From Neospora caninum Liverpool (lineage: Eukaryota; Apicomplexa; Conoidasida; Eucoccidiorida; Sarcocystidae): 64,000 bases of DNA. The stretch spans positions 6,496,839 through 6,560,838 of the forward strand of contig NC_018395.1 in NCBI RefSeq assembly GCF_000208865.1. Reading direction: 5' to 3'. Both the position numbers and the translations under genes were made by a program. The notes below the pieces were generated by a model. The model saw nothing but the letters and a program-made list of their open reading frames with translations. It made no database searches and was not told the DNA's origin. This document shows positions 35,195 to 48,405 of the stretch, piece after piece. Position 1 is the stretch's first letter, and each line of letters starts with the position of its first letter.

Positions 35195-36622
35195 CGCTGT
35201 GTTGTTCTAGCACGATGCAAAGCATGAGTCCACAGAGTCGAGACGAACGGCAGACGAGAGGGATTGAAGAGGCCTGCTGAAGAAACAGACTCATGCAAGC
35301 TGGCGTGCTGGCCCATAGAAAAAGAAAAGAATGTAATTATGGTGTGTGTTCCGAAAAAATCCAAGAAGCTGAAAATCACAGGGCAGATGAAGAAGGCAGC
35401 TGCAAGGAGTGAACATCTCACTTGAAAGCAAATTGGTCCAGAAACTATTTTTCCCTTAGGATGTTCAATGTGTTACCGCAGTCGCTTCTCGAGTGCACCA
35501 AGGAGTGATACACAAATATACTTTTACCTGTGCAAAAGGCTTGCCCTCTAATACTGAGACATGTGGCTATATATGTCACGCTAATGTATTTGTTTGTGTC
35601 ATTTATATATATATATATATATATGTTGTTACAAACTTTCTGTATCAGCCTACTGCGAAATAGCAGACTCCTCCAGTGCATTCAGAATGATCCCACTAAG
35701 CGTAATGCAGTTCTCAAGTCGTCACTGCAACAAGTGCGCACAGAAAGTGCAATTTGACTTCTACGGCTCCGGGTGAGAGAAAACCACCGAAACCAGTCCC
35801 TGACAAGTATCCCGTCCATTTTGGGACCTGTGCACAGTTTCGTTGTTTTCTTTCTGAAAAATTTATTCACTCAGGATGCCGTACCTGCACACGCAGTGGA
35901 CGCTATGGAGTTAATTCCTGCTGTGCGGTTGGAGTTCACAAAAACCATTATGTGCGCGCATAGTTACACCAGCACATTCGGCCCAGATCACGCCGCTGCT
36001 CACATTCCAACGTAACTGCTAGACCTTCACGCAGTCTCTTTGGATCTGTGAAATACTGTTTTAGCATTTCCGTTTTTTAAAAGTTCTCCCACTTGTCTGC
36101 TTCTTAGTTCGCGTGACAATTTTCACCGCGCCTTAGGGCGCTTTCTCTTTGTTTGCCACCTTCCACGTCAGAATGTGCAAAATGCACGGGCGTTCACGTG
36201 CCTGTGCTTGATTGTGCTTCTGTAAGGAGCCTGGAACCTCCGGGATCACCACCTACGGGCCAAGTCACTAACCAGCTGTAATTGATTCACAATTGGATCT
36301 TATTCCTCTTATCTTAAAGACAAATTCTCAGTTTCCATCTCCTCTTAACGTTTTGAAAATGGCCGTCATCTCGTTTATAGCCTGTCATACAGAAAACTTC
36401 ATTCGACTTCACTTGCTTTTGATGAAGCCATAACAGCCTGTTGCCGCAAAGAAGCGTCAAACTGAAAACGCATTTCCGGAGAACCGGCAGCATTTTGAAG
36501 ACACCACGTGAATGTTTTGGAGATCCTGTGCCTGCTGATTACTCGACCCCTTCGGCTTTGTATATTTCGAGGCCAGGCGGAGACGGGCCTTGAGGACCGC
36601 CGCCGAGGAGGAGGCATCCCCG
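35195..36622. other. Convergent intergenic region
   Basis: The region lies between the 3' ends of the membrane-protein gene and the PH-domain gene. It includes a (TA)n run at 35603-35624. No coding signal was recognised. Confidence 0.5.
35603..35624. repeat. (TA)n tract
   Basis: About 11 uninterrupted TA units. Confidence 0.9.
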
Positions 36623-39600
36623 TCACATCGGTTTCAACACCGTTCCACGCTCCCCGCCCACGTGCTCCCAGCGAGATGGATCCCCTTCTTTCCTGTACAC
36701 AAACACGGATGCAGAAAGGAGAAGTGTTCACGGATAGCGACAAGGGAGACCAACTGTTCAATAGTTGTGCCCTTCCACACAAAAGGCGACGCAGCAAAAC
36801 CAGAGATATCATGGACGAGACTGTAAAGCGCCCTCTGCAACGCAAACTCCCACGGTCGTTTTTGTAATGCGTGAAATATATCTCCAGGGTGTGTCTGCTC
36901 TTGCCTCTCGCGCGCAGTTCTACGGAACGTAGCCCTGTGGAAGCCGCTGGGCCACACCACGCCTCCAAATTTCTCACTAGGGCCTGGTGTCTCGTACCCA
37001 TCTCGAAGATCCTGGATTAATCTGTGGCACTCCGAAAGCTTTTCGTTCGCCTGCATGTGCACAGGAAGATGTGGACTGTTGCATGGAAAAGGGGTTTAGT
37101 GATGGAAACGTGATGTTGACACATCGATGATCGCGCCAGTTTGCTTCCCGACAAAATGAAGAGCACCCTTTGATTGGCTGTCCAGAAGACGCGGCGCACC
37201 TCTGATTTTCAAAGCTCGACGACAACCTGCTCCTTAGAGTATGAACATACGTCCATATACGTGTAGGGGAATACTTACGCCAGCGTAATTCTCCTCCAGT
37301 TCTTTGAAATCAACCTCTAGAAGACGCAGTGAGGTTTCCACTGCTGTGAAGCGGCTGAAAGGAACCATGTTTTCGACTGGTTTCATTACGTCAACGCCCT
37401 TCACCAAGGAAAACCGAGTGCTCCCCTCGATAGCTGTATAACACAGACACATGAGACACACATTTTTCGCGGAGCAGGCAAACATGGCTACCACCTCAGC
37501 TTATTTACGCTAGTCCCAGCGAGACCAGCCACACAGCCATTATTCAGCAAGCCCGCCACGACAGACGCTGTAAACAGAAGGCTAGCCAAGAAAACCTCGG
37601 CGATAAGGAAACTGTGGCTTGTACTTTGTCAATAGCGGCAGATACTCCTGTATCAATCATCTGATAATCGTAAAAAGATTCAATTAGCACAGGAAGATCT
37701 GCATGCTATATAGAAGTGCTGTCAATACGGCAAGCAATACTGGATCGCATGCTCATCCCCATGGACAATAATATACACGACAGGGAACCAATGTACGAAG
37801 TTCCCCCAAAGAGTCGCAAAGGGAGGGGTCAGGCGACAAGCAAAATCACATGAATCTCGGAGATGCCGGTGCTAGAAGAAATCGCTTCGAACATATCGAC
37901 ATCTGGCAAATGGAAACGCGGAATTCCTTCATCCACAGACCGACCGCCCCGTATAGGGCATGCAATCTGTTACAGGACGCCGTCTATTTCTGGAGCGATG
38001 TCAGATGTAACTTCATATTCACAGGCTATTTCAAAATAAACATTTCCAGCATACATCAACAATACACAGTTTCGCGCTAGTGTTTGCCCGTTTGGCATCG
38101 CTTTTGCAGCATTCACGTCGCTGCATGTTTTGTTGTGAAAGCCTACCTCCACTAGGGTAAATTCGCTCCAGCAGAGGAGCTTTCGAGGGAGGTTCACCAC
38201 CATGTAGCCAGTGGGGGAGCTCGACTCCGAAGACACGGTCTACAGGTTGGACGGCTTCGATCTCTCCGAAAATCCAGCCGAATCGTTCAAGAGACTGAGC
38301 GTAGAGAGCATACAACCCACACAGATAGATATGAAGTACAACCGATACAGAGGTTTTTTCACCTGACAGAGAACTGAGTGTGTCGCCCGGATGTGATTTG
38401 GGTAGGCGGTAGGGTACTTCCCTGTGGAATGACAGAACATGATACAGGCGCCACAGTTGCCAATGCTTTACGAGGAAAATTTTGCGACGAGACGATAGAC
38501 GGTGACAGGCTGGCCGTACCGTTTTGACAAATGAAAATACATCGGGAACTTCAGCGTGTTTTGTGTACGACTTCAGCTGTTCATCGAGAAGGATAGACCG
38601 AACGGAGATGTACGAGGACCGTGCAACTGCTTCCGCAATGCGCAGTTCATCCTGAAGTTCTCGTATCCTGGACGCACATGTCAGAAGCCGCTGTAAAACT
38701 GTGATGACTTTTCCCCTGATCCGGTACCGCGGCCCCTGGAGGGAAAGAAAGCAAAGCGCTTGAGAAACTCCAGCTGTTCAGAGAAGAGGAACTAGTGCGG
38801 TGCGCTAGATTGTTGCACCACACTGTCTGTGTTCCTGTCTGTAGCATCGTCCTCACTAAGTACCCCATGCCCATGCGGTGTCTTACTTTCGCCGTTGGTC
38901 GCTGGCCTCATTCTTGTTCATCTTATAGCCCATCTCGTAGAACTTTATCTGAAAAACGCCGGAGTCCGACAGCATGAACCGCATCCCTAGCTACAAGTTG
39001 ACGGAACTGACGGGACAAAGGTTTGGATGCTGGGTAGTCACCCATGGGACTAACGACCGAAACAATGGCTGCGAAAACATGCCTTCTGAGGGCGTGGTTC
39101 TCACCTTGTTCTCGCTGCAGAGCAACCATTTCCTCAAGAAATTAAAGATGTCTCCAGCCTCTGCCACTTTCCGCACCATTGCCAGCTGCACGAGTCAAAA
39201 ATCACGGAAGCAATGAACCTGGAAAATTGTAAGTGTTTGCGTTTCGCTTTCAAGACGATTTCCGAATAACTGGCGACTGGATTGGCCCACGAACCATCGT
39301 CTGGCGGAACTGAGCGCAGACTGCGCAAACTGACCTTCTGGTCGAATCTGCCCTCTATCTCGTGGAAATGGCGTGTGAGCGCTTTGTTTTCTTCCCTGGA
39401 CAGAACGCAAAAAGCACGGGAAGACCTAGGTACTGTTCTTGGAGAAGTCATACATCCAGCAGGAAAAACCGAGACCACCCAACAATCGACAACCTACAAG
39501 TTCTTGGTCGTAGCTGCCGGAAAATTTTCTCTTTCAGGCGTAGTGAAACAAAGCCGAGAAGAAACGAAAACACGCGTTTCCTCCCAACTTTCATAAATCA

Positions 39601-42087
39601 ATTAAGTGCGACAAGGCATTGCCTCGCGTAACCTGCCGTACATTCGCGGTGCTGTTATGAGCGAAATGCTCCACAAGAAAATATCCGCTGTCCACAGCTC
39701 GCAGCCCTGTAACTACAACGGATACAGTCGTTCACGAAAATATGTGCTTCCTCTTGTACCTTAGCTTCTTGTTTTCCAGAGTGAGGCGCTGATTCGAACT
39801 CCTGCTGCGGGCTGCCACCAGTGCGATTCGCGCCGGATTGTCGTTGGCTTCCTCGAGGTCTCTGAGCAGCTCCGTATACCTGGTAGCAAGCTGCCTATTT
39901 TCTGCCTCAATACCACTTATTCGACGTTGCTGCCGGCTTGCATGTTCCCGTAACTCCGATAGTGTTTCCTTTAGAACCGCCTTTTCTGTATGCGTACAAA
40001 CGACATTCCCGCTGAAACATCATGCATTCGCGGGCTGCGTCCGCACAGCACACTAGACGTGGACTTGTCTGATTCTCCCTTGCCCTTTCAGTAAACAATC
40101 CAGTGGTCTGCAGAAGAGTCACGCACTGAGCCGCGCATTGCGGTCGGGGGATTCGAGATCCCCGACAAACGCAAGTCCCGTTCCCATGACGGTCTCCGTG
40201 CACGTGCCTTGGGAACGGCTGTGCTTTGTAACCATGACTCTGCCCAACAAACCTATCCACACCACTGTTGGACGGATAAAAAGAGTGGGTGTCCAAGGCA
40301 TATAGTGAATTGCTGCGACTTACGGCGGAGCTCCTCGGCAAGCTGGCACTGTAGTGCAGAGATCTCCGACACTTTCTGGTCGACGTATTCAGCCGCGGCC
40401 TTCTCCGTGACCTCTCCTGACGTCTGCAGCCTCCTTGCCTTTTCCCGGAGACGTTGGATCTCCAACTGTGATCCGAGTGCGGAGAAAAAGAGCAATTCGC
40501 TTGCATCATAAGCAGAGTTCCCTGTTTCAGGGTTAACGCTTAGTTTCAATGACCATGGAGGAATCTCGCTCTGCCAAATTTTAAGGTGACATCTAGATTT
40601 GCTAAAGAAATTCGCAGCCACAGGAACCTCCAGATTTCTTCGAAGTTCTTCCAGCGGAACGAACACACCCATAGACGTTACACCCACAAGGCAAATTCGT
40701 CTTGTCGGCACTAACACGGGCTACTGGCCAGAGGATCGGCGTGAGCAATGTGGACAAAAGGAACAAGGTCCGATCCGAAATGTGATGCGTGAGAGTGGTC
40801 GGAACTAAAACGAGGAGAAACTGAGATGTAAAGAGCCTCTTTCATTCTCGGGTCGGGAACACCGAGAGAGTACAGAAGTTCCGGGAGTATTTCCCTCCTT
40901 TGCCTTCGCCCCCCAAACTCTTCAAGACGAGAAGGCCAGCACCTACCATCAGTTCCTGCTTCTCCAGTTCGAAGCTCTCGAGCTCTGCTTCTTGCTTGGA
41001 GACACAAATGTCCATCTTGTGCTGGCCACGCCGCGCAAGAGAGAGTTCCTTACGCGATTCCGCCGTCAACCGTTCCGCCTCTGTACGAGCCTCCCAGAAG
41101 TTAGCTTCTGAAATGGCAGCCTTCCATGATTGGGCTGCTCCACGAGAAGGTAGAGCGACAGCGAGAGGGACAATTGACCTGCCGTAAGCCCGGTCCCTCT
41201 TATTCGTCACGTAAACGATATGGTCTCCTTCTCCAACAGGGGGCAGAGCAGGAATGATCTGAAAACAACATCGGGGTGGTCAAAACTAATAGAACTGACG
41301 AGTGGTCATTCGCAGCAAGCTGTGCCGCTTGAAGAGACAGAGAGACTGCCCTTCCCGCTGCAGGGGACTCTGACATGTCCGCACCGCATATCCAGTTCCG
41401 CTCGCGGTGAAGATGAGAAGCGAGTGCCTCTTGCAACGCGTCCAAGCAGCAGGAAGTATCGCAATGAGACAAAATGACCAAGAAAGGACACAGAAGCTCA
41501 TCATCTATCGTCTCCATGACTACCTCTATCACTTTCACGGTCAACCCCGTCTGCCCTTTGCTAGCCTCTACGTTAAAATCCAAAAGGTGGTGCCCCATTA
41601 GTATCGCGGGTCATTTTGAAGGTTTCGTCTGGCAGGTCAGGAACCACTGCAGTAGACACGACGGCATGGAACTCCGTTGAAAACGTCTCCTGTTCATCAC
41701 AGTCGTCTCGGGGTGACGGTGAGTTTCCTTCTAGAGTTAAGCACCGTATCTCACTGTGTGTTTTCAGCCTACTCGTTTTATTAGGGCTTCCTTAGCTGGG
41801 AGAGAAATAACGTCGACATGCTCGAGAAGATAAGCTCCTTCAAATGGAGCGTCGCTGTGAGGCGCGAAACCAAGCAAATTCGCTTTCACAGTACAGAAGC
41901 GCTTCACCCATTGTGACGAGGGATCGCTGCCTGTACTGTCCAGAGCGCCTGACTCGCGGTCAACTGCTGCGCTTTGTGTGTCATTCAGCAATAAAAAGAC
42001 ATGGCCCTTTATTAATGTGGGCACATCCGCGGAACGGCACAGGGCTTGAAAGGCCTGACTATCCAGCCAGAAACCTTTCGCTGCCAT
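36623..42087 (-). CDS. PH-domain / coiled-coil protein (about 13 exons)
   Basis: Modelled exons in transcript order: 42087-41773, 41689 to about 41296, 41258-40947, about 40640 to 40324, 39985-39760, 39395-39335, 39185-39105, 38948-38887, 38715-38520, 38294-38147, 37433-37279, 37050-36998 and 36692-36623; all but the exon 2 end and exon 4 start have matching phases. Exons 1-2 read as a pleckstrin-homology domain: GHVFLLLND, WVKRFCTVKANLLGFAP, EGAYLLEHVDVISL, GAPPFGF, then a C-terminal helix LDALQEALASHL. Exons 3-9 are mostly coiled coil (for example WEARTEAERLTAESRKEL and LKETLSELREHASRQQRR). The tail is short and acidic/basic mixed. PH domains bind phosphoinositides or proteins, so a membrane-associated scaffold is likely; the specific role is unknown. 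In exon 2 the frame before and after a four-T run (41575-41578) differs by one base, so the gene as given is frameshifted there. Confidence 0.72.
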
Positions 42088-42929
42088 TATGAACAAGGTT
42101 GATTTTACTGGATGGCTTGTTCCGTAAAGCGGCAACGCAGTCGAAAAAAAGAGAACGAGAAAAGCGGACCGTCCGCTTCATTGGCTGTCTCTGCAGGTAG
42201 GTTTGGAACACTCACCAGATACAGATATCTGGACGGATAGGCACAAATCGCCAAGAGTCACAAGAAACCCGCTTGCACGCAAGCTCCAGACACAGTGAGC
42301 GACACAAGAGAAATACTCTGCAGCACATTGTCACGCACAAAAGAATAATATTTGTCGAATCTCAACTGATCCTCTTCCTGGGGTTCGCGGGTCTCTCAGA
42401 GAAAGAAGGAACCTCGGAACTCGGGTCATCTTCATTTTTAAACGCCACGGGCGAAATTTCGCCCCAACAGGGAATACTGTCCCTTTTGATGAGAAAATCG
42501 TTCTCTTGAGAGGCGAGAAAGATTACACAGGTAAGTTTCTAGAGTATACAAGTGTACCGGAAAGTGAAGCAGCCGTCAAAACTGCTTTGGAACTTCATTC
42601 GGCGCGGCCGTTCTTACCGAGCCGCTGAGAGGCGTGGCTGCCAGACCCGCGCGACCCCGTCCGGCGTGGCCAGCGCGACACGAATGGCACGGGGTGATCG
42701 CTCCTGGCACTACCAAATTTACCCGTCTTTGTAGATTGTGTGTTTGTTTATCCCTGTCCCAACGGTCAACAATCTGGGAAAACACACCACGGGAGGCACA
42801 AGGATCTGCGCCCATGCTGAGTTGTCGCCCCTCACCGCCAAGGAAATCGATGATGCGACTTCCGCTGTGCTGTCTGCAGCCAGACATCATTCACATCTTC
42901 CGTTTTGAGTAGGGATGCCCTGTTTCGTA

Positions 42930-43299
42930 TCACTTGCACAGCTGTTGCTGCGACCGAAAAACACCGGATGCAAATGTTTCTGGGCCAAATACAGTGTCTT
43001 TGACATTCAGAATAGCCCGCTTCGCCTTTCCCTTCATGCTTTCTTCAATCGCCGTGGCAGCGCCAAACGCGCTAGCCGAAAAATCGTTGCGGCTGACTAC
43101 AGAGCGCGCCATCCGTGTTGCATTCCTTCACATTATCACTGTTATTGCGTGCCAAGTGGCATGTGCCTAGAAAGAAAGCCAGGAAGCAAGAAAAATATCT
43201 GAGCACCATGTGGGTTCTTTTTCTCATCAGTCGCTTCCGCTTCTGAAAATTTTGTCGAGCGGGCCACCGACCCTGGACCGAGTTCCGTGAATCACCCAT
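42930..43299 (-). CDS. Possible short gene, unrecognised
   Basis: A minus-strand frame ending at 42930 has protein-like composition (SRNDFSASAFGAATAIEES and KAKRAILNVKDTVFGPETF) and is preceded by an acceptor-like CTGTAG near 43105. A start at 43299 (MGDSRNSVQ) could join it through a weak phase-1 donor, giving roughly 65 residues. No family, signal peptide or TM was recognised, and the donor is poor. It is listed because the surrounding 2.5 kb otherwise has no gene. Confidence 0.25.
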
Positions 43300-43364
43300 G
43301 CCGTAAGAGTCAGAAGAAAAACAATCGTCCAGTCATCATCATCACAATAACATCTGCACGATTT

Positions 43365-43379
43365 CCCCCCCCCCCCCCC
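43365..43379. repeat. Poly-C homopolymer
   Basis: About 15 consecutive C, a likely site of length variation or assembly error. Confidence 0.85.
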
Positions 43380-44604
43380 TCCTCTCATCCGTATGGTCCA
43401 GCTGCGATCTTTATGTTTTTAATCAGGCCTTACTGCGGAGGATATGGTAACTTCTTTGTAGCAATCTACTTCGGGGGTTCGGAAGTCGTTTTCCCCCCTG
43501 TACGAATACCATATCCACTTCAGTCTCCTTCCTAATGTTAGTCTATACCGAACGCTTAGGTCTATCTACTTATATTAACGATAATGGTCCAGCAGACGGC
43601 TGCCGCGTGTGTAAGGGACCGCCGCCAATTCCAACTCCTAATGGGGATTGCGGGTATATCGGTAACCCTTTTCACCAGTCACAAACACAAACGCGATATG
43701 ACGCAACTGATTGCCACACCATACCATTCGGACATTACGGGAAGACGCCTAGGCGTGAAACAGTGGGACGATCTCTCCAGTGTGTCCACAGCCGTCCTGA
43801 AAAGTTATTTGTGGTGGCCGTCGGCAGAACGTCCTCATTGACTATGAGAGAGGATGGGCTTAAACATTTAAACCATTGGACTTAACAACCACGGTAGGAG
43901 ACTAAAATCCCGATTCCACATGGGTTCCCGCTTCGATCAACTACGCGACAGACTAGGCGAGGTTATGACGACATGACGCGGACCCCTTATTCCTGGAAGA
44001 CCATACGTGAACAGAGGCGCTCGCAAGTTATGTTTCGACGCTTCCTGTATCAGACAGGAACGTAGACGAGAGCCATCCCTCAAAGACTTTTGTGGAAGAC
44101 ATCCGCTCCGTCAGTTCCTGCCAGTGCCGCACTTTCCATGTAGTAGTGACTGACACCAGAAGCTGGAGAGACAGGGTCACGAGTGAACCGCCATTTTCTG
44201 GTGTGGTTCTACATCTCCGATTCATATGCTGTTGATAATCTGCCGTACACCGTTCTAGACGTGAAATGCAGCACAGTTGGAGGTTCCAAAAGGCAGCCAC
44301 TCTTTGACTCTACTTCATTGCGACCCTGCAAACATTTTGGACGGTGTTCAGCTTCGAAGATAACTGCCGAAGATGCTCTTTTTCTAGCTGATCAGCCCAT
44401 CACATTGAGCAGCTACTTTCTTGAAGATAAGGACTCTCACCACAGAATTTTTTTCGTAAGCGACAGCGAGTAGGCGGTGGATGTTTTAGAACGTGGGGTC
44501 TGGGAGACTGCGGCATTGCGGTAACGTTACCGATTGAGAGGTAAGACACAAGTCCACTCTACGAAACAGTTTGTTTTCGGCCTCAACCCATCTCCAGTTT
44601 TTTT

Positions 44605-45384
44605 TTATTTTGGAGGTTTGGCCGGGGCTGACAAATGACGTCTGGATTTTGCCGCTTCCACGAGAGACCGTGAGTATTCCCTGTCATTCGAATGAAGATA
44701 GGCCCGACTCGCTTGGAAGGATTGGCAGTTGATAGGAGTTTTCTTCCCAGTTCTAGCAGGTGGCTGCGACTCAGGCCGGGTCTTGTTGGGCGGCCGGCGT
44801 CGCGGAGTTATTGGAATCCGGTACGCACTGAAATTCCGTATCAGCATCGGCTTTCCTGGTGAGGAAACAGGTCGTGAAGTCGCGTGTGGGTACGCGGGCT
44901 TCCCCGGTATCGGTATCTCTTTCATGTCGAGGATTGCCGGATGTTCACAAACATTTCGAAATCTTTGGGCGTGGAAGGCGGTGTGTTTCTGCCAGTCTTC
45001 TAGAGTGTATAGCGGTTTCGCCTCTGCTATTTTTTGATAGGTAAATTTGTTGTTATAGGCGATTCGTTCTTCTTCGTCCTTTCGATTCTTCCAGTTCAAG
45101 CTGGAGGGACCTCTCGGCTCTGTAAGCGCTGCAGTGCACGGCGACCGTACCATTATTTTGTATAGTTTATCCAGAAGCAGTTTGTTGTCTCTATCGATCT
45201 CCTGGAACCTCTCATGACTCTGAGTCTCATATTTGAGATTCCGGCCAGTCCGGGGAGTCTGGCATGGAGGGCTGGGCCGTACGACCGGCTTAACGGCCTT
45301 CAGTCGTTCCTCGTGCAAGCGCCGCTCCAGCTCCATACGCCGTTTGTAACACACGGGGTTGCCTTCCACTATGGCTCGATACAT
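44605..45384 (-). CDS. CFAP97 (Hemingway)-domain axonemal protein
   Basis: A single uninterrupted 259-residue frame, very basic. The N-terminal NPVCYKRRMELERRLHEER and the helix RFQEIDRDNKLLLDKLYKIM (about residues 58-78) match the CFAP97 family, whose members contribute to axoneme assembly in cilia and sperm flagella. The rest is a Pro/Arg/Lys-rich tail with several PxxP stretches and no other domain. Coccidians build axonemes only in microgametes (and keep some axonemal proteins in the conoid), so sexual-stage expression is expected. The absence of introns is notable among its intron-rich neighbours. The start ATG at 45384-45382 is the first in the frame and fits the family length. Confidence 0.72.
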   Translation of the reverse strand: MYRAIVEGNPVCYKRRMELERRLHEERLKAVKPVVRPSPPCQTPRTGRNLKYETQSHERFQEIDRDNKLLLDKLYKIMVRSPCTAALTEPRGPSSLNWKNRKDEEERIAYNNKFTYQKIAEAKPLYTLEDWQKHTAFHAQRFRNVCEHPAILDMKEIPIPGKPAYPHATSRPVSSPGKPMLIRNFSAYRIPITPRRRPPNKTRPESQPPARTGKKTPINCQSFQASRAYLHSNDREYSRSLVEAAKSRRHLSAPAKPPK

Positions 45385-48300
45385 CTTGAAAGGTCATATA
45401 TAAAGCCCGCTGCAGCTAATGTTGCCTCGAGGCGTGTCACACTGCAGTCAAATAAAGGGATGAGAGAGAGACTGTTTAATACTTATCTGACCTGCCGCAC
45501 GCCTGAGCAAGCTGGATCACTTGACCGGAGGAAAGGGAGAGAGCGGCTCACTGGAGCAGAGCTCGCGCGTCTCCTGTTAGCTGTCAGCGAACAAGTCCAC
45601 CATTTTTTAGAAACAGGAGCACGTCTGTAAAGGATGGGGTCTATTCTGTTGCCTGATTCCACTCATGCAAGCTGGCGACCCCTGGAGGGAAAAGGAAAGT
45701 TGGTAATTTTATGACAAAAGGAGAACGTGCCTCTAAAAGGCTCAGAGGCGTTCGTTCCCCAGCCAATGACCCATCTCTCTGAGTGTCATTCGGAGCATAA
45801 CCGCTTCAGCGTGCCGCCAGGTGTGCGACACAGGGACTAGTTCACTAAAGTGCCGCTCGATGGGTCCCGGCTCTCGAGTGGGATCAGGAAGGACAGCTCA
45901 GTCAGGGGACGGTCTGACATATTCCGGTTGCGTTACTAACTGATAATAAGCATCGTTACGGCTGTCTGCTGTCAGCCATAGTGCCACGGAAAGTTCGTCC
46001 TACATTCAAAACCGGACCCTGGTCAAAACGAGGGTACACACTCTTCTTCATCGTGGCGCATGCAAGCCCCTGATGGAAGCCCCAAAGTTGTCAGGTCTGC
46101 AGACCATTGGATACGCTAAACATTTAAGAAGGTGGCAACAGATATCAAGGTGAGTGGCATTGTTTGTAGAGGATTCCCTTTGTCCTCCAAACGATCGACT
46201 ATGCAAAACCTGAAGGGCATGTAGCAAGCGACAGGTAGCTGCGCTGGTCCAGCGAGCGAGAGAGACAGAGAAACAAAGTTGTTCGCATATACTAGTATGA
46301 AGAAACACATGTCTGAAAGTTCCGCCTTCCCTCCCGTGTCTTCTCTTCCGCACTGAAGAATGACACGGAATGTAAGTCCCCGTTTAAGGAACCGCGCGTG
46401 GCTTCCGCGGCGGATGCACCTTTGGGGGTGAAAGCAAAATCGAGGGAGAAGAGGCAAAAGACGAGGGAGACAACACTCTTCGCCCCATATGGTTGCCAGC
46501 TCCCTATCGACAAAGACGAAGGAGAGGGCTTCATGAGGACTAAGTCCGTGTCACAGTTCGGTGCTCTGCCCCACCAATTGTTAAATCTGACAATGCTAAG
46601 TTGCAATATGTAAACCTGGAAAAATGACTGTGTCCATTGTCCAGAAAGGAGCCACTACTTTCAGATACATATATATATATATATATATATATTTGCCACT
46701 TCACCCAAATGTACATATTTTGGTACATACGCCTTGACTCGCAGATCCTCCATTGACCGCTCCCTTGCACACGCAGTTGCGAACCTAAATTTTCCGCGAC
46801 GAATTTCCCTGTTTTCCAAAGCATTCAGTTGAGTGACTTAAAATCCTATGGTCGTTTGTTAGTAGTTTCGCCTCAACAACTCGGTCGTCTGTTTCACTCG
46901 TTATGTCAATCCTTTAATCTAAGCACTACCCTAGGATGTGGCTTCCCCTGGCTCGCCGTCATCCTTCCTTTTCTTGCAGTGGTAAGCTCAGAGCACAAGC
47001 TTGTTCCCACCCGCCTACTCCGTGGATTTGCTCCAACCATCCCTTTACCCTGTTTCCGTTCATTTTGTCTTCTCTTGCTGCTGGGGCGCCTTCTATCTGT
47101 AAGTTCTGTGTGAATGACCATCGGGTCAACATCTCAACGACGATCACGTTTTGTCAAGGTTGCCAGGCATTCCCCCCCCAAACTGGACGAGCTTGACGAA
47201 ACTCTCCATTCTCAGAGAAGCCCGCCGTGCAAGTAACGAGGTATCCTGGAAGCGGGAGCAGGATACTGAACAACTTGCTCCAGTATGACTGGGCAACGAG
47301 GGTGTCTGATGTGTCGATGCTCTGAAGCCTAAATTGCTGGAAGTTCTACGACGTCGTAAGTGATGCACACTGGCTTTCTCGAAAAAACATAATTTCAAAA
47401 GATTCTCTGATACTGCCTACTTTTCCTAACACTCCCGGGGCCCGTCGCGTTTTCGCGTGGGTCCGGCATCAGCGTTTCCTTTTTGGTCCCCTTTTGGCTG
47501 AGCAAAAATTTTCCGTCGCCTGGCCACACAAGCAAGGGAGCAGAGGCCGACAAAGGGAAGACAGTTCGTGATCGACAGGAAAGCGGTAAAGTCCAGTTGC
47601 TGTTTTCGATGAAACAGCACTTATCGTTCCGATTTAAGCTGCGCCTCATCCCCATTCATCTGTAATTGTGACTGTCTCCAGCAGACGCGCACGTGGTTGC
47701 ATGGAGATGTCTGCTGGGCAGAACGTGGCATTCTTTCAAGCGCATCTCTACCATATATCCGACCGTTTCTTGCGTCACAGTGTTTGTTACATGCCACTGC
47801 ATGGGTGACACAGGTCAACGTCGATGCATAGGTCAAACACAGATTACGGGGGTTACATAATCATCCTCCGACACTTGCACTCGGTCAGGCTTCTTGTCCC
47901 ATCACCGCCAACGCCGTTCCTCAATATTGGTTAGTATAGTTGTAGGAACTCTTCCGCATAGATATGCAGGCATGTATATGCACATCAGGTATGTGCATGT
48001 CGTGGTCAGCCTGCACTACGGGTGAATTTTCAACCTGGTATTGAGTTTCGCGGCCACCTTTTCTGTCAATGTGATCTTTGCCGTCTATGATTTTTCCTGG
48101 TGATCGAAAGCGGGCTGTGAAACAGGCATTAAACGCTTTCGAAATTGGTCCGTGGCTGCTACTGTAGACGACGTGGAAACATCCAACTCATAATGAAACA
48201 GGCCTGGTTTCTACGCAGGTTTTAACTTTCTTTGTTTGCGTGAATGGTTACGGTATTTCGGCTGTGGTTGATAATGGCAGTTCCATCGCTGTTTTTGAGA

Positions 48301-48405
48301 ACATATCGTTGTCTAGGTCGCCCTCCTCCGATGGTGTTCCCTCGAGTCCCCAAAGACACTCTGGCAGCGTGAAGACGCGAAACGTTTCTTCTATGTTTCG
48401 ACAAA
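45385..48405. other. Divergent intergenic region between CFAP97-like (-) and subtilisin (+)
   Basis: About 3 kb expected to carry both promoters. It contains a (TA)n tract at 46666-46692. Open frames at 46116-46457 and 47395-47655 have no recognisable features. Confidence 0.45.
46666..46692. repeat. (AT)n tract
   Basis: About 13 alternating AT units. Confidence 0.9.

Larger units (their letters stand above)
42088..44604. other. Intergenic region with no firm gene
   Basis: Upstream of the PH-domain gene and downstream of the CFAP97-like gene. It holds a poly-C run at 43365-43379. Apart from the weak candidate at 42930-43299, open frames are short and mutually overlapping. Confidence 0.4.

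Noticed and set aside
38991..39129. Alternative coiled-coil frame (EEMVALQREQGENHAL) in the PH-domain gene
   Set aside because: It looks helical, but joining it to the next exon runs into a stop. The other frame (LAMVRKVAEAG) keeps phase 0 on both sides.
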